From the NCBI GenBank assembly GCA_949372635.1, contig CASIAB010000008.1, forward strand, positions 124,001 to 188,000: DNA of 64,000 bases, given 5' to 3'. Source of the DNA: an uncultured Pseudomonadales bacterium. GTDB taxonomy: Bacteria > Pseudomonadota > Gammaproteobacteria > Pseudomonadales > Pseudohongiellaceae. Of this stretch, positions 54,474 through 63,819 are shown piece by piece. A program made the position numbers and the translations under genes. How positions within the stretch are numbered: position 1 is the stretch's first letter; each line of letters starts with the position of its first letter. The notes under the pieces were generated by a model. That model searched no databases. It was not told the DNA's origin and was given only the letters and a program-made list of their open reading frames with translations.

Positions 54474-54834
54474 ATGAACATCATAAAAGTAAGCAGCAAT
54501 CGAGTCGACGTGGAATTTAGCGGCAAGATCGATCGCGATCAGATGAAGAAAGTGCTAGATAATATGTTTGCAGCAATTATGGACATGGAACACGGACTTT
54601 TGATGTACCGTATAGGCGAATTAGAAATGCTCACCATAGGAGCTATCGTTTTGGAGCTAAAAAACCTGCCAAAAATATTTCGATTGGTTCAAAAAATTGA
54701 TCGAATTGCCGTGTTTTTTTCAAGGCTGGATACAAACGGCTACCGAGATCGAAGGCAAACTCATTCCCGGCTTGGGAATGAAATCATTCGATTTGGACAG
54801 AGAAAGCGCAGCGATTGAGTGGCTAGAAGCCTGA
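54474..54834 (+). pseudogene. SpoIIAA-like (STAS-related) protein with T7 frameshift
   Basis: ORF to ...KIDRIAVFF; after T7 at 54714..54720 the expected C-terminus QGWIQTATEIEGKLIPGLGMKSFDLDRESAAIEWLEA* is in the next frame. Confidence 0.75.
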
Positions 54835-54927
54835 GTTAGAGTCATCGCTGCGCACGTGATATGAGATATTTCCGTTCTTGTCCGCAGCTTTGACTTTCAG
54901 AATTTTCAAGATTCTGATTTAGTGATC

Positions 54928-55437
54928 CTAGGGCCTAGGAGTCCAGAAGAACACTTTCCATTCACCAAGGGGTTCTGAGCCCGGATATGCTGGCTCATCA
55001 AGTGTTCGGCCGCCTGACTTAGCAGCCCATAGTCTCATCATGGCAATACGATCATCGCCATGAATCTCCGTAGCCGTCATCTCGAATGTCTCGTCACCTA
55101 TGCGCAGCAATCCATCACCGCCATTTGAACGGACACGTCGGGCCCAGTATCCGTTGTCCGGGCGGGTTGCCGTGATTACGCCGTCTGGCATGCCAACCCA
55201 AGAAAGGTAATTAACGAATGGAGGGAAACCGGATAGCTTAAACATCAAAGGGCCGCGAACGCTGTCGTTAAGCGGCGAGAAATCATTCGGGGCTGGAGTA
55301 ATAGTGCCTCCAATCATTACGCCCGGCGTGCGACCGAGCCCCGAATTACTAAGATATGGAGCCGTCGACGCCCAACCTACCACCACGATCAGTAATGCTA
55401 AGCCGGCTACCATCCCGGCGATTTTAGGCTTGCCCAT
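54928..55437 (-). CDS. Uncharacterised membrane-anchored protein
   Basis: 169 aa, N-terminal TM, no family recognised. Confidence 0.65.
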   Translation of the reverse strand: MGKPKIAGMVAGLALLIVVVGWASTAPYLSNSGLGRTPGVMIGGTITPAPNDFSPLNDSVRGPLMFKLSGFPPFVNYLSWVGMPDGVITATRPDNGYWARRVRSNGGDGLLRIGDETFEMTATEIHGDDRIAMMRLWAAKSGGRTLDEPAYPGSEPLGEWKVFFWTPRP

Positions 55438-55604
55438 TGCGAATTCTCCTTATTGTGTGCAGAAAAGATGCACAGTATAGCCAATCTATGGCTTTGTGCA
55501 ATTCAGCCTATCAGCACCGGATGTATAGCGCGAAGACAGATGGAATATGTGGAGATTCGGCAGTGCTGAACATGAATTCCTAAACTGCACCTCACTGCAA
55601 AACA

Positions 55605-55618
55605 TTGTTATAAATCAA
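55605..55618. promoter_or_regulatory. Putative FNR/Anr box
   Basis: TTGTTATAAATCAA, 9/10 match to TTGAT-N4-ATCAA. Confidence 0.55.
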
Positions 55619-55639
55619 AACGGCCTGACTCGAAATACC

Positions 55640-55653
55640 CTGATGTAAATCAA
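55640..55653. promoter_or_regulatory. Putative second FNR/Anr box
   Basis: CTGATGTAAATCAA, 9/10 match to TTGAT-N4-ATCAA. Confidence 0.55.
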
Positions 55654-55765
55654 TAAAAGCGCCGCTCAGCGAGATACACTGCGTCTAAGCAAATAAAAAA
55701 TGGAACCCCCAGAAATGGCATAACAAAAGCACAGAAACAGTGCCCTTTTTAAACCGGAGAGGAGC

Positions 55766-55925
55766 ATGAAAACCAGCTTAATCGTGCTGTTTCCAGGTAT
55801 CGCAATGGCGCCGGCACTTTCAATTGCCTCTGAGTCAGCAGCTCTTGAGCAAAGAAAGTATCAAGAATCATCCAAGAAAACTGTAAAATCTGTCACCAAC
55901 TAAGTCAGATCGGCCCAGAGCAAAA
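55766..55925 (+). pseudogene. Truncated, frameshifted c-type cytochrome remnant
   Basis: Signal-like MKTSLIVLFPGIAMAPALSIASESAALEQRKYQES; in another frame NCKICHQLSQIGPEQN with CxxCH at 55882..55896; ends against the 3' end of the minus-strand PLP enzyme gene. Confidence 0.6.
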
Positions 55926-55929
55926 CTTG

Positions 55930-57021
55930 CTAATCTGCAGAAATACAGGCGAGAGCCTTCGAAAATTCTTTTTTGCCAAAACCCACACGAAAGTAATCCC
56001 CTTCTATACTGAATAGCTCTCCGGGTAGAACTAGCACATCCTTCTCGAACCAAGAATCGAGCAGAGGCTTAAGAGGCTCACTTGAATGCACTAAGCCCAG
56101 CATACCCGCTTCCGGTCTATGCCAGCTCAAAGAGTTGTTGTTAGCAACGAAACCATCAAACAATTCAATATTCTCGCGTACAATTTCATTATTACGCTTG
56201 ATAAGCGCATCAGCTTTCTGCATTACAAAACAGGCCACCTGCTCATCGAGCTGCGACTGACAGATACTGTTGTAGGTTTTCAAGTCACGAATCAATTTGC
56301 TTAGCTTTTCGTTTCTCGTCATCACCCAACCGATGCGAACTCCGGGTAATCCAAAGGTCTTAGAGAGCACATTCGCTAGTATGGCTTTTTCGTATTTCAG
56401 TACATTTAACTGACAGCCAATTCCGGAAAAATCCGAGAACGCGAATACATCATCAGAAATTAGATACAGATCATGCTCTTCACAAAGAGCAATTAGACTA
56501 TCTACGAAGCCTTGGTCTAGCAGCATGCCAGTTGGATTGTGCGGAGAATTTATAACTATTCCTTTCGTACGCTCACTGACCTGCGCAGCGAAATCTCCAA
56601 TGGATGGCTGCCATCGATTTCCAGAATTGAGCTCTACTGGCTTGAATACGCCGCCAAAGCACGCGGGAAGATCAGAGAGTGATGGATAGCAGGGCAGCAT
56701 TCCGATCACCTCATCGCCGGGCTTCAGAATGCAGGCCATGATAGAGAACAGGCCCTCCTCTGTACCACTAAGCACAGTGATGTGGTCGATACCCAGTTCT
56801 GGGTAGAGCTGCTGATACAAATTATAGATACCAGAACGGAGATCATCTCTGCCCTCTACACTGCCATATATCAAAGGTACTGACGCTAAAGCGGCGATCT
56901 CATCAACACTCAAAATATCTTGCAGAGTCGCCGTCGCCCCGCAGGCATCGCTTAGGTTATAGCGGGCACGCCTCGGCAACTTTTCATAAAATTCATGGTG
57001 CTTCATTGCACGAATTTTCAT
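55930..57021 (-). CDS. ovoB: PLP-dependent aminotransferase-fold enzyme, probable ovothiol pathway lyase (OvoB-like)
   Basis: SGTEEGLFSIMACILKPGDEV, NSPHNPTGMLLD, LSKTFGLPGVRIGW; 12 nt downstream of ovoA. Confidence 0.65.
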   Translation of the reverse strand: MKIRAMKHHEFYEKLPRRARYNLSDACGATATLQDILSVDEIAALASVPLIYGSVEGRDDLRSGIYNLYQQLYPELGIDHITVLSGTEEGLFSIMACILKPGDEVIGMLPCYPSLSDLPACFGGVFKPVELNSGNRWQPSIGDFAAQVSERTKGIVINSPHNPTGMLLDQGFVDSLIALCEEHDLYLISDDVFAFSDFSGIGCQLNVLKYEKAILANVLSKTFGLPGVRIGWVMTRNEKLSKLIRDLKTYNSICQSQLDEQVACFVMQKADALIKRNNEIVRENIELFDGFVANNNSLSWHRPEAGMLGLVHSSEPLKPLLDSWFEKDVLVLPGELFSIEGDYFRVGFGKKEFSKALACISAD

Positions 57022-57033
57022 AGGTGAGGCCGT

Positions 57034-59175
57034 CTAGCGCTTACGCCAAATTGTCATTTGAGCCACTGTATGCTGATGCTTGCGAGCTGTCTCGCGGATC
57101 ACAAAGGGCACGTCTACGGCCTCTTCAAAATCGAAGCTGTCTGAGAGCTGTTGTTTAAGCGCGTCCAGAGTACTAAAGTTTTCACCATTCACTTTTACGC
57201 CCCCTAGCCAATTAGACTTATCGGTATATTCTTCGAGCCAGGTATAAGGTGAAGTCAAGACCAACAAGCCACCGGACACTATACGAACTTGTATGTCTTT
57301 CAGGAACATCGCAGGCTCATAGAGCCGGTCAATTAGATTGCCGGCGAAAACCACATTGTAGTTAGTGAACTGTGGCTTCAGGTTGCAAGCGTCACCTTGT
57401 AAAAAATCAACTCGGTCTTTCACATCGTCATAGCCCAATTTATCCAGTAAGACTTCTCGATACTCGACGATATCGCCCTCGACTGGAAGCGTATAGCGCA
57501 GCCGATTGTGTGCCTGCAACTTCGCTCCCTGCTGCACGAAACGCGCAGAAAAATCTAACGCATCCACATGCTGAAAATTCTTCGCCAACTCAAATGAGGA
57601 CCGACCTACCGCACAACCCAAATCGAGAGCTCGATCTGTAGCGATACTGTTCGCTTGAACATGAGTCATGAGCGTCTGCACGCACGCGACCGGGAAATTT
57701 TGCACAGAGAAATATTCATTGCCATAGTGGAACTCACAGTACTGCGCAATCAACTCATCTGTTTCATAAACATTATCTTGCGCCTGTGTCTCAGGCTCTT
57801 GCTCAGATATAACCATTCTAAATCCTGCGTGTTGAAAAAAGTGTCGGCGAAATGCGTAGCGCGATGACGCAAGGGTTTCGTTCCCTGTAGATATCCAAGA
57901 CCCACCCTTAATCAAATTATGCTTGCCATCAAAAGTCGGCGTCGAGAAATCGTCATACCAAGGATGTACATTGAAGCCTGGATACCCATCGATAGGTGAT
58001 TCTGTCCATTGCCAGACATTGCCAGTGACATCATACAACCTTCCATGCCGGTTTACCGTCACTGGGCAGGACGAGGCATACTGGTCTAAATTAATATTGC
58101 CCTCGCCGGAACCCTCTCCCAATTCTGACAGACGCAGCGCAGACCATTCAGCCTCCACTGGCAATCTCACCGGCTCACCAATGCATTCCCGCATCCAATT
58201 GCAGTAGGCTTTCGCCTCCAGGTAATTCACCTCGACCGGCCAATCCATCGGCAAGGGCATTTCCGAGAACAGATTCCTCTGCAGAAACTTCCCGCTCAGT
58301 GTAGTTCGCCAGAATTTCGGGTGCTGTGATTGGGTGTAGTCCAACCACTGCCTGCCTTCTGCTGTCCAGTAGCGAGCTTTCTTATAACCCCATGCCTGCA
58401 CAAATTTCAGGAAGTCCTGATTACTTACCAAGGTCGTAGCGACCTTAAATTGCTCTAACTTCTGTTCATCGTAACCGTACTCGTTATCCCAACCGTAGCT
58501 ACGATCACTATCACTCTTGCCGAGCTTTACCACAGTCGCAGGTATCGACAGCCATTCAACAGCCGGCGCGATACCTGCCTCTGTGCAAACTGGCCACGAT
58601 TCGGCTCGTGTCGCATCAATAAGATCCAGCGGCAACATCCGCATGATCACAGACGAGGTTTCAAGATGAATCCGCTCATGCTCAATGCCCATCAAGACTA
58701 ACCATGCCGGGCATTGCTGAGTGATAGGCAGCGTGATCTCCATGGATTTGATGAAGGCACAGATTCGCGCCTTGACCTTGTCTCGGTATTCTTTAACGAT
58801 CCCTCTTGTCGGCCAGTCATAGTGAGCGGAGTCCAAATCATCCCAGGACATCTCATCGACACCGATGGCAAACATGGCCTCCAATTCAGAATCTACACGC
58901 GCGTCAGTAAATTGAGCCAATATCATCTTATTCACATAGAACGTAGCCGTATGCCCGAAATAGAAGATCAGAGGGTGCCGCAAGGACTCCGCCGCGGTGT
59001 ACAAGGCCTCATCCTTAAGTGGAGAGAACAGAGCCTCATACTGCTCCCAGGTAGAGACGAAATAATCTAACAGCTCTTGCCGCTTGGCCTCGACATTTTC
59101 ACCGTGGAGGGATATTGGACGGGATGTTGGTAGAACTTCATACGATATTGCATTCTTACTTGATAGGGACTGCAC
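57034..59175 (-). CDS. ovoA: 5-histidylcysteine sulfoxide synthase / mercaptohistidine methyltransferase OvoA
   Basis: Tripartite protein: DinB-like (HPLIFYFGHTATFYVNK, GIEHERIHLETSSVIMR), FGE-sulfatase (VRLPVEAEWSALR, VTGNVWQWTESP, AFRRHFFQHAGFRM) and C-terminal SAM methyltransferase (ALDLGCAVGRSSFELAK). Confidence 0.88.
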   Translation of the reverse strand: MQSLSSKNAISYEVLPTSRPISLHGENVEAKRQELLDYFVSTWEQYEALFSPLKDEALYTAAESLRHPLIFYFGHTATFYVNKMILAQFTDARVDSELEAMFAIGVDEMSWDDLDSAHYDWPTRGIVKEYRDKVKARICAFIKSMEITLPITQQCPAWLVLMGIEHERIHLETSSVIMRMLPLDLIDATRAESWPVCTEAGIAPAVEWLSIPATVVKLGKSDSDRSYGWDNEYGYDEQKLEQFKVATTLVSNQDFLKFVQAWGYKKARYWTAEGRQWLDYTQSQHPKFWRTTLSGKFLQRNLFSEMPLPMDWPVEVNYLEAKAYCNWMRECIGEPVRLPVEAEWSALRLSELGEGSGEGNINLDQYASSCPVTVNRHGRLYDVTGNVWQWTESPIDGYPGFNVHPWYDDFSTPTFDGKHNLIKGGSWISTGNETLASSRYAFRRHFFQHAGFRMVISEQEPETQAQDNVYETDELIAQYCEFHYGNEYFSVQNFPVACVQTLMTHVQANSIATDRALDLGCAVGRSSFELAKNFQHVDALDFSARFVQQGAKLQAHNRLRYTLPVEGDIVEYREVLLDKLGYDDVKDRVDFLQGDACNLKPQFTNYNVVFAGNLIDRLYEPAMFLKDIQVRIVSGGLLVLTSPYTWLEEYTDKSNWLGGVKVNGENFSTLDALKQQLSDSFDFEEAVDVPFVIRETARKHQHTVAQMTIWRKR

Positions 59176-59265
59176 ATTTCACCTACTTTTAAAAAATATT
59201 CCCTGTAGTACGCCATAACTAGCTGCTCAGACCAGCCAAGCACCTTATTTATTTCCAACTGGGTT

Positions 59266-60639
59266 TTAACGTCTAGAGAGAACTGCGCTTAGAGGTTTTA
59301 TCGATGCTCGCCCTAGCAGCAAGACAATTAGGAAGAGTGCCAAAAAGTAGACAGGAAAGCCGCGCAGAGCATCCAAGAATATGGCATCACGAAGGGCCTC
59401 CTCGGGCACTGTGCCTTCTTGCTGCGCTCGCAATAGCGCCACATAAGCAGTGTATAGAAGACTCGCAAATCCAAGCCCCAAATTTAAGGCTAGTCCCTTG
59501 AAGCTGAGAACCGTCGCCCTATGTACAGAATCAACTTCCTTATTGATGTAATAACTAGACTGAAACTGCACCATCCCCATCATCGCGAACGCGCCAACAG
59601 CGAAAATTACACCGTAATATGGAATAGCCAAACCAAGCCCAAGCAACCACTGCATTAAAAGAAAAGAGAGTGTTAAAAAGTTGAATAGCGGCGAGTGGTT
59701 TGTAACAAGATAACGAGACAATATCGCATTCACCATCCCCACTAAAGACATGCCTGCCCCGATAAATCCGAACCAACTCACAGGTATATCTATAACGCGG
59801 TAGTATTCACTGGCAAGAACCACAAATTGTCTACCCACACTGTCCAAGGCCAGCGCCGCCAGTATGACAAACAACACAAACCGGTGGTTAATAGTCCATT
59901 TCGCGGCAACTACTATTTTACGAAAAGGATTTAATAGAAAATTCCCTGTCAGTTGCTGCGAGTCGGAGAGTTGGTCCTCGCCGACATCAATATCATGAAA
60001 CCCTAAAGCGGTGCCGAGAACGATAAACGAGGTCATCAGCGTTAATATTATCGGCAGACGGATAACGAGATTGCTGGACAACTGCCATTGCGGATCTATG
60101 GCCGAAAGCAAACCATTCACCATGTTCGAATCATAGGCGAATGCCCCAAGAATCATTGTCATGAAAAACCCGATGGAAACAACTTGCGTCGTGCGCTGTA
60201 AGATTTTTGCCCAATCGTCTTCGCGCCCCAGAGCCTTTAGCGAGTCATAGGCTAATGCCTCATCGGCTCCACTTGCAGCGGCTTCAGACAAACCGGAACA
60301 AATTCTGTTGGCAAGAAACAGGGGGAATAGAAAAGGCGATGCGCCAATCGGCGCAAATACGATCAAAGCCATCTCGACCACCATCATGATCGCCGCAAAA
60401 ACCACCAAACGCTTACGACCGACGATATCCGCCAACGCACCTGAGGGCACTTCCGCCAGCACTATAGTAAGTGCCCATACAATATTAAGAATGGCAAACT
60501 GCTCTAGTGTCAGTCCATAGTCTAAGAACAACACGGTAAATACTGGATAGTAAAAACGAGCGGAATAGAACAGCCGAAAAATAATAAAGCGACGCAGATT
60601 CCCCTGCAATTGTGCAGTACTGAGTTTTGATGATGCCAT
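59266..60639 (-). CDS. MFS transporter next to ovoAB
   Basis: LTIVLAEVPSGALADIVGRKRLVVFAA MFS signature; 457 aa, many TMs; co-oriented with ovoA. Confidence 0.85.
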   Translation of the reverse strand: MASSKLSTAQLQGNLRRFIIFRLFYSARFYYPVFTVLFLDYGLTLEQFAILNIVWALTIVLAEVPSGALADIVGRKRLVVFAAIMMVVEMALIVFAPIGASPFLFPLFLANRICSGLSEAAASGADEALAYDSLKALGREDDWAKILQRTTQVVSIGFFMTMILGAFAYDSNMVNGLLSAIDPQWQLSSNLVIRLPIILTLMTSFIVLGTALGFHDIDVGEDQLSDSQQLTGNFLLNPFRKIVVAAKWTINHRFVLFVILAALALDSVGRQFVVLASEYYRVIDIPVSWFGFIGAGMSLVGMVNAILSRYLVTNHSPLFNFLTLSFLLMQWLLGLGLAIPYYGVIFAVGAFAMMGMVQFQSSYYINKEVDSVHRATVLSFKGLALNLGLGFASLLYTAYVALLRAQQEGTVPEEALRDAIFLDALRGFPVYFLALFLIVLLLGRASIKPLSAVLSRR

Positions 60640-60832
60640 GTTACTATTACTCTATTATTTTGACTTATGGGCACGAACCAATAGCCCAGATCATGTATTC
60701 TATTAGTGCGAAAAGTCTAACCCTAACAGCAAGCCAAAGCTTCAGCTACGGCAATCCGTAATTGTTCCCAATACGTATCACCTCCATTACCACCTACCAA
60801 AGTCAATCGCTAGAAATAAATTAGGTAACAGC

Positions 60833-61925
60833 ATGAACAGTTTATCGATAACTCAACAGCGGGCAGCAGCCTCATTGCAATCCATGTTTATAGGAGACTC
60901 TTTATCCATGCCTGTGCACTGGTATTACAACCTAATGGATATTTATAAACAGTTCTCCGGAGGGATCACCAAGCTTGAAGCCGCTCCTAAGCGCCATCCT
61001 TCATCGATCATGTCACTTCATTCCACCAAGCAAGGCGGGCGTAATGCGCGTAATTCCAAAAGATCTCAGGCCGAAATTGTGGGCGACGTGATACTTAAGG
61101 GTAAGCGACAGTTCTGGGATCAATCAAATCAACACTATCATCAGGGTATGCGCGCTGGGGAAAATACTCTTAATGCACACTGCGCCAGAGCCACAATGAG
61201 AACTCTCGCAGCTAACGGCGGACACTACAATGAGGACCTATTTCTTAATGCCTACATCGAACTAATGACAGCCGACCCGGCATTGCATCCAGATACATAT
61301 GCAGAATCCTATCATCGGGGATTTTTTGCGAACTTGTCTGCTGGTAAAAATCGCAATAAGTGCGGCGCCGTGACACATGATACAGCATCTATTGGAGGCC
61401 TAGTAACAATCGCTCCCATTTTGATATCTGAACGAGTGCGTGGCACTTCACTTGAAATCGTCCAAGCCATCTGTCACAAGCATTTGCAACTTACTCACCC
61501 AGACGAATATTTGGCGAAAGTTTGCAGCGACTATGTCGGACTACTAGATGCGCTACTGTTTCGAGTGGAAGCGGTCTCCGCTCAAAAAATAATAGCCACC
61601 TGGGCTAAGCGTAGCATCAGAATGGCTATGCCTGAGTTACTGAAGCAAAGTACATTCCGACAATGACGTTGTAGGCCGCCTGTTCTCTTCAGCTTGCTAC
61701 ATAACTGACTCTTGGCCCAGCGTACTTTATCTCGCTTACAAGTACGCAGAACAACCGAAGGCCGGCCTACTCGCGAATGCTAATCTCGGTGGTGATAATG
61801 TGCATCGCGGAACTGTGCTGGGGGCAATTTTGGGACTCGCGACCAACAACATTCCACATGAGCTGTATGATGAATTGCTGGATAAAGATCTTATCGAAGA
61901 AGAAATAGCTGTACTGCTAAACTGA
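60833..61925 (+). pseudogene. ADP-ribosylglycohydrolase-family protein with frameshift
   Basis: MFIGDSLSMPVHWYYN...HYNEDLFLNAYIELM..., then in the next frame DNDVVGRLFSSACYITDSWPSVLYLAYKYAEQPKAGLLANANLGGDNVHRGTVLGAILGLATN...*. Confidence 0.82.
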
Positions 61926-62125
61926 GAAATTTCGTGATTACTCCCAGTTTATCCGCAATCGATACTAACTTCGTTCTGCCGAGCTCCTAATCTGTAGAAG
62001 TTTGATCACCCTCACCGTCTCAGCCTTTTGATATTTCACTCAATCTCAGCTATCCTTATTCCTTAAAGGATAGATCCAAAGTATCAAAGCAGACGTTATT
62101 TTCCAGTTATGCGAGATATTAAAAC

Positions 62126-62350
62126 ATGATTAAATTTTTTTACACTGGGAATCTAAGTCCAGCAAAAAAAGCCAGTGTATATTCTGGTTTTGGATTACTG
62201 ATTCTCTCGATCTTTCTTGTAGCGAGTATAGTTCTCAATATTTTTGAGCTGGAATCGTTTGCAATTCTGGGTCACAGCGGAGTAAGAACTCTCGCTGGAA
62301 TCGCTGTTGTAGGCTGCTTGCTTGCTGCTGTTGGGTTTTTTGACGAATAA
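62126..62350 (+). CDS. Small two-TM protein (74 aa)
   Basis: Hydrophobic ORF in a small-ORF cluster; no family recognised. Confidence 0.5.
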   Translation: MIKFFYTGNLSPAKKASVYSGFGLLILSIFLVASIVLNIFELESFAILGHSGVRTLAGIAVVGCLLAAVGFFDE

Positions 62351-62363
62351 TCGAGGAAGGAAT

Positions 62364-62543
62364 ATGTTCAAACAATCAGACTTTTTTTTACTAATGGCAG
62401 TGGCAATATCGTTTGCCGTTTCTGGCTTCCTTTGGTTCTCAGGGAATTATGATGAAGGGCTCTTCACCGCGGTATGGGTGCCTTCAATATTGTGTTTTGG
62501 GATCTATTTCAAACTTATGGCGATAGCTGGGCGGAAATCATGA
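62364..62543 (+). CDS. Small two-TM protein (59 aa)
   Basis: MFKQSDFFLLMAVAISFAVSGFLWFSGNYDEGLFTAVWVPSILCFGIYFKLMAIAGRKS; GAGGAAGG SD upstream. Confidence 0.55.
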   Translation: MFKQSDFFLLMAVAISFAVSGFLWFSGNYDEGLFTAVWVPSILCFGIYFKLMAIAGRKS

Positions 62544-62680
62544 GCCCTATGACGCTATTTTATATCGCTATGCTAGTTTTTGCTCTGATGATCACAGGCC
62601 TCTATTTTTCGGTTCGTGAATTTCTTTTCGTAAGTAAAGAGCCTTCTCAAGCTAAAGGTCCAGCGTCTGCCAATGAGTGA
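62540..62680 (+). CDS. Small one-TM protein (46 aa)
   Basis: ATG at 62540 overlaps the previous stop (ATGA): MSPMTLFYIAMLVFALMITGLYFSVREFLFVSKEPSQAKGPASANE. Confidence 0.55.
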   Translation: MSPMTLFYIAMLVFALMITGLYFSVREFLFVSKEPSQAKGPASANE

Positions 62681-62916
62681 ATGGTAGTAACAGGGTCAGA
62701 GCAACACTATACATTTATGTTTTTCTTTGGGCAGGATTTTAGAAACCCTCCAATGCCCCCACTCAATTGGAAATAGGATCTATCTTGCTTAGTCACGTTA
62801 ATAAATGCTGCTTTTAGAGCTACTTGACCGCGGCGATACATCCAGATTGGGGCAACAACTTCCATTCGCCAGTCAATATGGAGATTAGCTCCTTACACCT
62901 TTCTAGGCTTATTTAT

Positions 62917-63130
62917 TTAAAAGTCTGTTCTCAAGAAGTCTAGAATCCTCTCAGCCATCCTTCCTATTAATATCTTTGACAGACGTGAGCGGAAGTTAGC
63001 ACCCATTACCAGTATGTCTGTTCCTAGCTAGTAGGTTTTCTGCTGAAAGGCTGCAGCGGCAATTTCGTTTGGAAAAAGAAGCTAAGGACTTCAGCTAGTA
63101 TTCAGCACTAACGTTGCCACGGCCGTGCAG
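62917..63130 (-). pseudogene. Universal stress protein (Usp) remnant
   Basis: Reverse strand: LHGRGNVSAEY..., NEIAAAAFQQKTY*LGTDILVMGANFRSRLSKILIGRMAERILDFLRTDF*, resembling the Usp C-terminal D-I-V-M-G-x(9)-G-x-A-E motif; several lesions. Confidence 0.55.
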
Positions 63131-63465
63131 GATAACCAAGGGTAGATTTAGACGTCTGCGCAAGATTGGGGGGATAGTGACTTTATACTGCTGATTGCTG
63201 GCCTACAAGGGGTCCTTATACTTCCCAACCTAGGTAGCCACACTTGCTCGCCTTATACTGAATCAACCGGCTAATGATGCCTTACGCCTCTCCTGTAGTG
63301 GGAGAGATCTCATACCCTCAACCGGCAACCGCAGAAAGAACCCAGCCTCAAAATTTTGCCGAGGAACATGTCCCTGAGTATGATTGCGATGAGGCTGATA
63401 ATTTGCTGAATGGTTTCGAACTATTTTATATAGAGACTCTGATTGGTTCGGAGTAATCTTTGGTG

Positions 63466-63819
63466 ATGCTTAATGCGCATTCGAAAATTCTAATCTCTTT
63501 GCTGTTTGTTCTGTCGACGCCTCACTTTTTATCCGCGCAATCATCCTTAATAGAACGCCTAAGACAGGATGAGACACTTCAGGATGCAGCAATAATCGTT
63601 GTGCGCAGCGCACTCGGCGCACAAAAGCAGACTGTCGTTGTTCGTCGTAGTGCATTCGCGGTCGAGATTGGAATGTATATCCACACTTACCGTAGAACGC
63701 GCAATGCAAACACGCTAGAGAATATTCAGAAGCGATACACATTGGCGAAGTCGGAACTACTGGAGCCGGGACTGCCCGCTACTATGGAGGAGTTGGTCTC
63801 GATTCTAGAAATGCTCTAA
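63466..63819 (+). CDS. Hypothetical secreted protein
   Basis: Signal peptide-like MLNAHSKILISLLFVLSTPHFLSAQ; no family recognised. Confidence 0.4.
   Translation: MLNAHSKILISLLFVLSTPHFLSAQSSLIERLRQDETLQDAAIIVVRSALGAQKQTVVVRRSAFAVEIGMYIHTYRRTRNANTLENIQKRYTLAKSELLEPGLPATMEELVSILEML

Noticed and set aside
63274-63456. 60-aa plus-strand ORF
   Set aside because: No domain, no convincing SD, and located in a low-coding decayed stretch.
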